Shown piece by piece: positions 14,119 to 15,162 of a DNA stretch of 15,162 nucleotides (the stretch's first letter is position 1; the number at the start of each line of letters is the position of its first letter). The translations under genes and the position numbers were made by a program. The notes beneath the pieces were generated by a model. The model was not told where the DNA came from. It saw only the letters and a program-made list of their open reading frames with translations, and searched no databases. This stretch comes from Verrucomicrobia bacterium UBA2460 (GTDB lineage Bacteria; Verrucomicrobiota; Verrucomicrobiia; Methylacidiphilales; Verrucolacustridaceae), in the NCBI GenBank assembly GCA_002342345.1, contig DDPU01000045.1:10694-25855 (forward strand), read 5' to 3'.

Positions 14119-15162
14119 TCAAGCCGACGACATTCGTTTTTTCTTCTCCCCCGCAAACAGATCGCGAGCGGCAAGGAGGCGACGAAGGCTTTCCTTCGGG
14201 TCGGCGCATTTTTGCAGGACGGGAAGGAGATCGTCACCGGTGAGAGCCCCCAGGGACTGCCCGGGGAACCAGTGGCCGCCTTGGCCGAGCAGGTTGTAAC
14301 GCATCTTCCCGTACTCCACCAGACCGAAGGCCATGGCCAGATTGTGCAGCCGGAGAATTTCCCGAAGGTTGGCTTGGCCGGGGGCATGGGACCAATGGGG
14401 AAGGCCCTCCTGCCAGTTGTTACGCCAATCTTCCGGAAGGGACTGCTCCCACCTTGTTTTTAGTCTTTCCTCCAAAGGCGGGAGAATCCGGCCGGCTTCG
14501 GCAATATTTCCAATCGTTCGGACATGCTCGTCGAAATCCTCGGGCCGGGCGGCTCCGATCGAAAGGGTGTGAATCTCGGGGCGGCGCAGGCAAAAAAGCG
14601 CATTGAAAGCCATCGGCGAGAGGGGACGGGTGAGATCCTTCAGTATCTCAGGTGCCTGATAGAGCATGCCGCCCTTGTCATTAGGGCTGATGATAAAAAC
14701 TCCCATGTCGTTTTTTTGGGCGGCCCGGAGTGAGGCGGTGTGTTCCTGGAAAATGTAGTACCAATGGAGATTCACATAGTCGAAGCGGTTGCCGCTCACC
14801 AGCTCCTCCACCAGATCGGGGGGGCCGTGGGTGGAGAACCCCACGTGCCGGCAAAGCCCCTGTTTTTGCCATTGCCGCGCCCGTTCCAGGCAGCCTCCCG
14901 CGCGAAGGGCCCAGTCCGAAGTTTCCCGGTCGTTCACCCCGTGCAGGGAAAGGAGATCCACCCAAGGGATTCCCAGCCTGGAGAGGGAGATCCGGAAGAC
15001 TTTTTCAAATTCATCCGGTTCCGCCATGGGAGCGACCTTGGTTTGTAGAATGTAGGATTCCCGGGGCAGTTTCCGGAGGACCGGACCGAGCTGGGCTTCC
15101 GACGTGCCGTAGCCGCGGGCGGTCTCCACATGACGGATCCCCAGCTCGAAGGCCCGGGAGAT
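14119..15162 (-). CDS. Aldo/keto reductase, N-terminus beyond the right edge
   Basis: This is an NAD(P)H-dependent aldo/keto reductase-type oxidoreductase of the COG1453-like group; 347 residues are in the window and the frame is open at the right edge. Numbering from the first residue seen, the catalytic tetrad reads Glu13 (in HVETARGYG, where Asp is usual), Tyr18, Lys42 (LQTKV) and His74 (LLSLHG). The barrel continues to about 230, with HVGFSTHG and SIGAARPEDFDEH as typical late-barrel segments. A C-terminal helical extension follows (about 235-347). In some relatives this extension holds a Cys4 Fe-S motif, but here the matching place reads GLPHWSHAPGQANL without cysteines. It ends 21 bp from the convergent cyclase gene. 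The substrate is unknown. The GTG inside VETARGYG (15127-15129) is not the true start, since family sequence continues upstream. Confidence 0.88.
   Translation of the reverse strand: MSRAFELGIRHVETARGYGTSEAQLGPVLRKLPRESYILQTKVAPMAEPDEFEKVFRISLSRLGIPWVDLLSLHGVNDRETSDWALRAGGCLERARQWQKQGLCRHVGFSTHGPPDLVEELVSGNRFDYVNLHWYYIFQEHTASLRAAQKNDMGVFIISPNDKGGMLYQAPEILKDLTRPLSPMAFNALFCLRRPEIHTLSIGAARPEDFDEHVRTIGNIAEAGRILPPLEERLKTRWEQSLPEDWRNNWQEGLPHWSHAPGQANLREILRLHNLAMAFGLVEYGKMRYNLLGQGGHWFPGQSLGALTGDDLLPVLQKCADPKESLRRLLAARDLFAGEKKKRMSSA

Overview
The window is GC-rich bacterial DNA, densely coding on both strands. It is dominated by an aerobic electron-transfer locus: a complete or nearly complete alternative complex III (ACIII, act genes) placed back to back with an aa3-type (A1-family) cytochrome c oxidase and the two enzymes that make its heme A. 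ACIII together with an extended Tat signal on ActB and a fused CrtYcd-type lycopene cyclase suggests an aerobic, probably carotenoid-making bacterium. Verrucomicrobiota or a related PVC lineage seems most likely from general knowledge, but the window holds no rRNA or other marker that would settle this.

Left part (1-6990, minus strand): actA-actB-actC-actD-actE-actF, read right to left. ActF is cut by the left window edge. Every junction overlaps (ATGA or TGATG), so this is one tightly coupled operon. ActA (five hemes c), ActB (a non-catalytic molybdoenzyme-like part plus an Fe-S part), ActC and ActF (NrfD-like quinol-side membrane subunits), ActD (two-helix membrane subunit) and ActE (single heme c) would together oxidise menaquinol or ubiquinol and reduce a periplasmic carrier or the oxidase directly.

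Middle (6991-7238): a 248-bp divergent regulatory region with an AT-rich core and short direct repeats. Rightwards on the plus strand (7239-12624) follow coxB, coxA, ctaA, ctaB, a 40-residue single-helix membrane protein of unknown role, and coxC. Most of these junctions overlap or are only a few bases apart. CtaB farnesylates heme B to heme O, CtaA oxidises heme O to heme A, and CoxA/B/C form the oxidase core with all heme, CuB, CuA, D-channel and K-channel residues present.

Right part (12635-15162): three apparently unrelated genes in alternating orientation. They are a diverged stand-alone CoaB/DFP-fold protein (minus), a fused two-repeat lycopene-cyclase-domain membrane protein (plus), and an aldo/keto reductase (minus) whose N-terminus lies beyond the right edge. 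No tRNA, rRNA, insertion sequence, CRISPR array or convincing intrinsic terminator was seen. No stretch over 300 bp lacks a gene. The main curiosities are the small membrane ORF inside the oxidase operon, the head-to-head arrangement of ACIII and oxidase, His-rich tails on several subunits, the diverged CoaB-like protein, and a consensus Shine-Dalgarno sequence ahead of the cyclase with no start codon at the usual distance.
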